Source: Desulfobacterales bacterium
GTDB lineage: Bacteria; Desulfobacterota; Desulfobacteria; Desulfobacterales; C00003060
Direction: 5' to 3'
NCBI GenBank assembly: GCA_020347085.1
Contig: CP070769.1
Span: 1,911,910 to 1,918,759, forward strand
Length of the DNA stretch: 6,850 nucleotides
Shown: positions 5,761 through 6,850 of the stretch, piece by piece
Numbering within the stretch: the stretch's first letter is position 1
Layout of the letters: the number at the start of each line of letters is the position of its first letter
Translations under genes and position numbers: made by a program
The notes under the pieces: generated by a model
What the model saw: only the letters and a program-made list of their open reading frames with translations
What the model was told of the DNA's origin: nothing
The model's database searches: none

Positions 5761-6850
5761 TCTCTTGTTTCCTCTCAATGCGGCACACCATCGCACCCTT
5801 CGAAACAGTGACTTCCACCCGCTGTCCCACATTTACCTGCCGAACATCTTTAATCAGAGCGTATTCAGGCAAAACGCGTGTCACGCTGTAGCCACGCTCC
5901 AAGATCGCCAACGGGCTGAGCGCCTTCAGCCTGGCTACCGTGGTGTCAAGCCCGCCCCCTTTTGATTGTAAATAAAACTGCATTGCAGAAGAAAGGCTTT
6001 GGCCATAGTGTTGAAGTTTTGTATCAAGATCCTGAATCAACAATTGGGGGCTGCATCGCGTGAGGCGAGCCCGCGTCACATGCAGTCGATCTCTCATCTT
6101 CTCGAATTCCCTCCAAAATCCTCGCACGACTCTGTAAGATACATCGTCAAGGCGCAACCGATAGTCGGCAATCTGCCTCCTGGGGTGGATAAGGCGTCCA
6201 GACACCTGCAGAGCCCGTTCTCTCAAGAGCGTCAGCCTTTTTGACATGACCCTTTTCAACGCATCGAATACCCTTTCTATGTCTCTGACAAGTTCCTGTT
6301 TCACGGAAACGATCAACTCGGCTGCGGCAGAGGGTGTTGGGGCACGCACATCTGCTGTGAAGTCCGCAATGGTATAGTCTGTTTCATGGCCCACAGCGGA
6401 AACCACAGGAATTTGAGAGGAAAAAATAGCGCGGGCAACCAACTCTGAGTTAAAGGCCTGAAGATCTTCCAGGGAACCGCCTCCGCGGGCAACTATGATA
6501 ACATCGGCATGATCCTGCTCATTCAGCAAATAGAGCGTTTCGGCAATTTCTTTGGGAGCGCCTTCTCCCTGAACCCTGACTGGCGCAACTACCACCCCAA
6601 CATTTGGATACCTTCGATCGATTACATTCAATATGTCTCGAATGACGTCGCCGGTAGGCGAAGTTACAACCGCAATCCTCTGGGGTAAGAAGGGAAGGGC
6701 ACGCTTATGTTTTTCCTCGAATAGTCCTTGCGCAGCCAACTTGGCCTTAAGCTGTTCGTACGCCAACTGAAGGATACCGACTCCCTCGGGTTCTAGATAT
6801 TCGATGATAATCTGATAGATTCCTTTGGGTTCGTACACATTGATACGCCC
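5741..6850 (-). CDS. xseA: Exodeoxyribonuclease VII large subunit (XseA), 5' end outside window
   Basis: XseA is the catalytic subunit of exonuclease VII, active on single-stranded DNA in repair and recombination. The frame is open to the window edge and begins GRINVYEPKG, a known interior stretch of the family, so the GTG at 6838 is an internal valine rather than a start. The visible 369 residues comprise the end of the N-terminal OB-fold region, the whole nuclease domain and the C-terminal region. Full members are about 400-460 residues, so probably 50-100 are missing. Numbered from the GTG: VVTSPTGDVIRDI (57-69), ARGGGSLEDLQAFN (117-130), the conserved SAVGHETDYTIADF (147-160) and ADVRAPTPSAAAE (162-174). 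Long helices at about 180-300 form the XseB-binding arm, followed by SPLAILERGYS (308-318). Nothing looks broken. It is the first visible gene of the - strand run; the promoter must lie outside. Confidence 0.95.
   Translation of the reverse strand, partial: GRINVYEPKGIYQIIIEYLEPEGVGILQLAYEQLKAKLAAQGLFEEKHKRALPFLPQRIAVVTSPTGDVIRDILNVIDRRYPNVGVVVAPVRVQGEGAPKEIAETLYLLNEQDHADVIIVARGGGSLEDLQAFNSELVARAIFSSQIPVVSAVGHETDYTIADFTADVRAPTPSAAAELIVSVKQELVRDIERVFDALKRVMSKRLTLLRERALQVSGRLIHPRRQIADYRLRLDDVSYRVVRGFWREFEKMRDRLHVTRARLTRCSPQLLIQDLDTKLQHYGQSLSSAMQFYLQSKGGGLDTTVARLKALSPLAILERGYSVTRVLPEYALIKDVRQVNVGQRVEVTVSKGAMVCRIERKQENGQTNI
5770..5775 (-). promoter_or_regulatory. Ribosome binding site for xseB
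   Basis: On the - strand AGAGGA sits 9 bases before ATG 5760, inside the xseA coding region. It decides the xseB start against the longer open frame reaching 5832. Confidence 0.65.

Noticed and set aside
5761..5832. N-terminal extension of XseB from ATG 5832
   Set aside because: The 24 extra residues are read from inside xseA and do not match XseB, while ATG 5760 has a good ribosome binding site.
6838..6838. GTG as the true start of xseA
   Set aside because: The frame continues to the window edge and the four extra residues (GRIN) fit the family, so the start is outside.

Overview
The window looks like ordinary bacterial chromosome, most likely from a member of Desulfobacterota (the former Deltaproteobacteria). 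This is an inference from the gene order xseA-xseB-ispA-dxs and from the general flavour of the proteins; no rRNA or other marker is present. It is almost fully coding, with no mobile element, CRISPR array, tRNA or rRNA that I can see.

Layout. On the + strand, positions 2-778 hold the C-terminal part of a protein with a helical N-terminal half and an HPr-like phosphocarrier domain at its end. It runs in from outside the window. After a 115-base gap comes ispD (894-1595), the third enzyme of the MEP isoprenoid pathway. From there to the right edge everything is on the - strand. Read in the direction of transcription, it is xseA (5' end outside the window), xseB, ispA, dxs and pyrD. These five are closely packed: a 20-base overlap between xseA and xseB, then gaps of about 47, 80 and 46 bases. 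They look like one operon whose promoter lies beyond the window. ispD and pyrD converge, with 17 bases between their stop codons and no clear terminator.

How the genes fit together. dxs makes 1-deoxy-D-xylulose 5-phosphate, the entry point of the MEP pathway. ispD activates the later intermediate MEP with CTP, and ispA joins the resulting C5 units into longer prenyl diphosphates. Three isoprenoid genes therefore lie within 4.6 kb but in two opposing transcription units. xseA and xseB encode the two subunits of exonuclease VII and commonly precede ispA-dxs in bacteria. pyrD is a pyrimidine biosynthesis gene that appears to be a passenger at the operon's end; its usual electron-transfer partner gene pyrK is not in the window.

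I found no evidence of a wholly new system. The least understood item is the HPr-like fusion protein. The others worth a look are small sequence departures in IspD and IspA, the placement of pyrD, and the start site of dxs.
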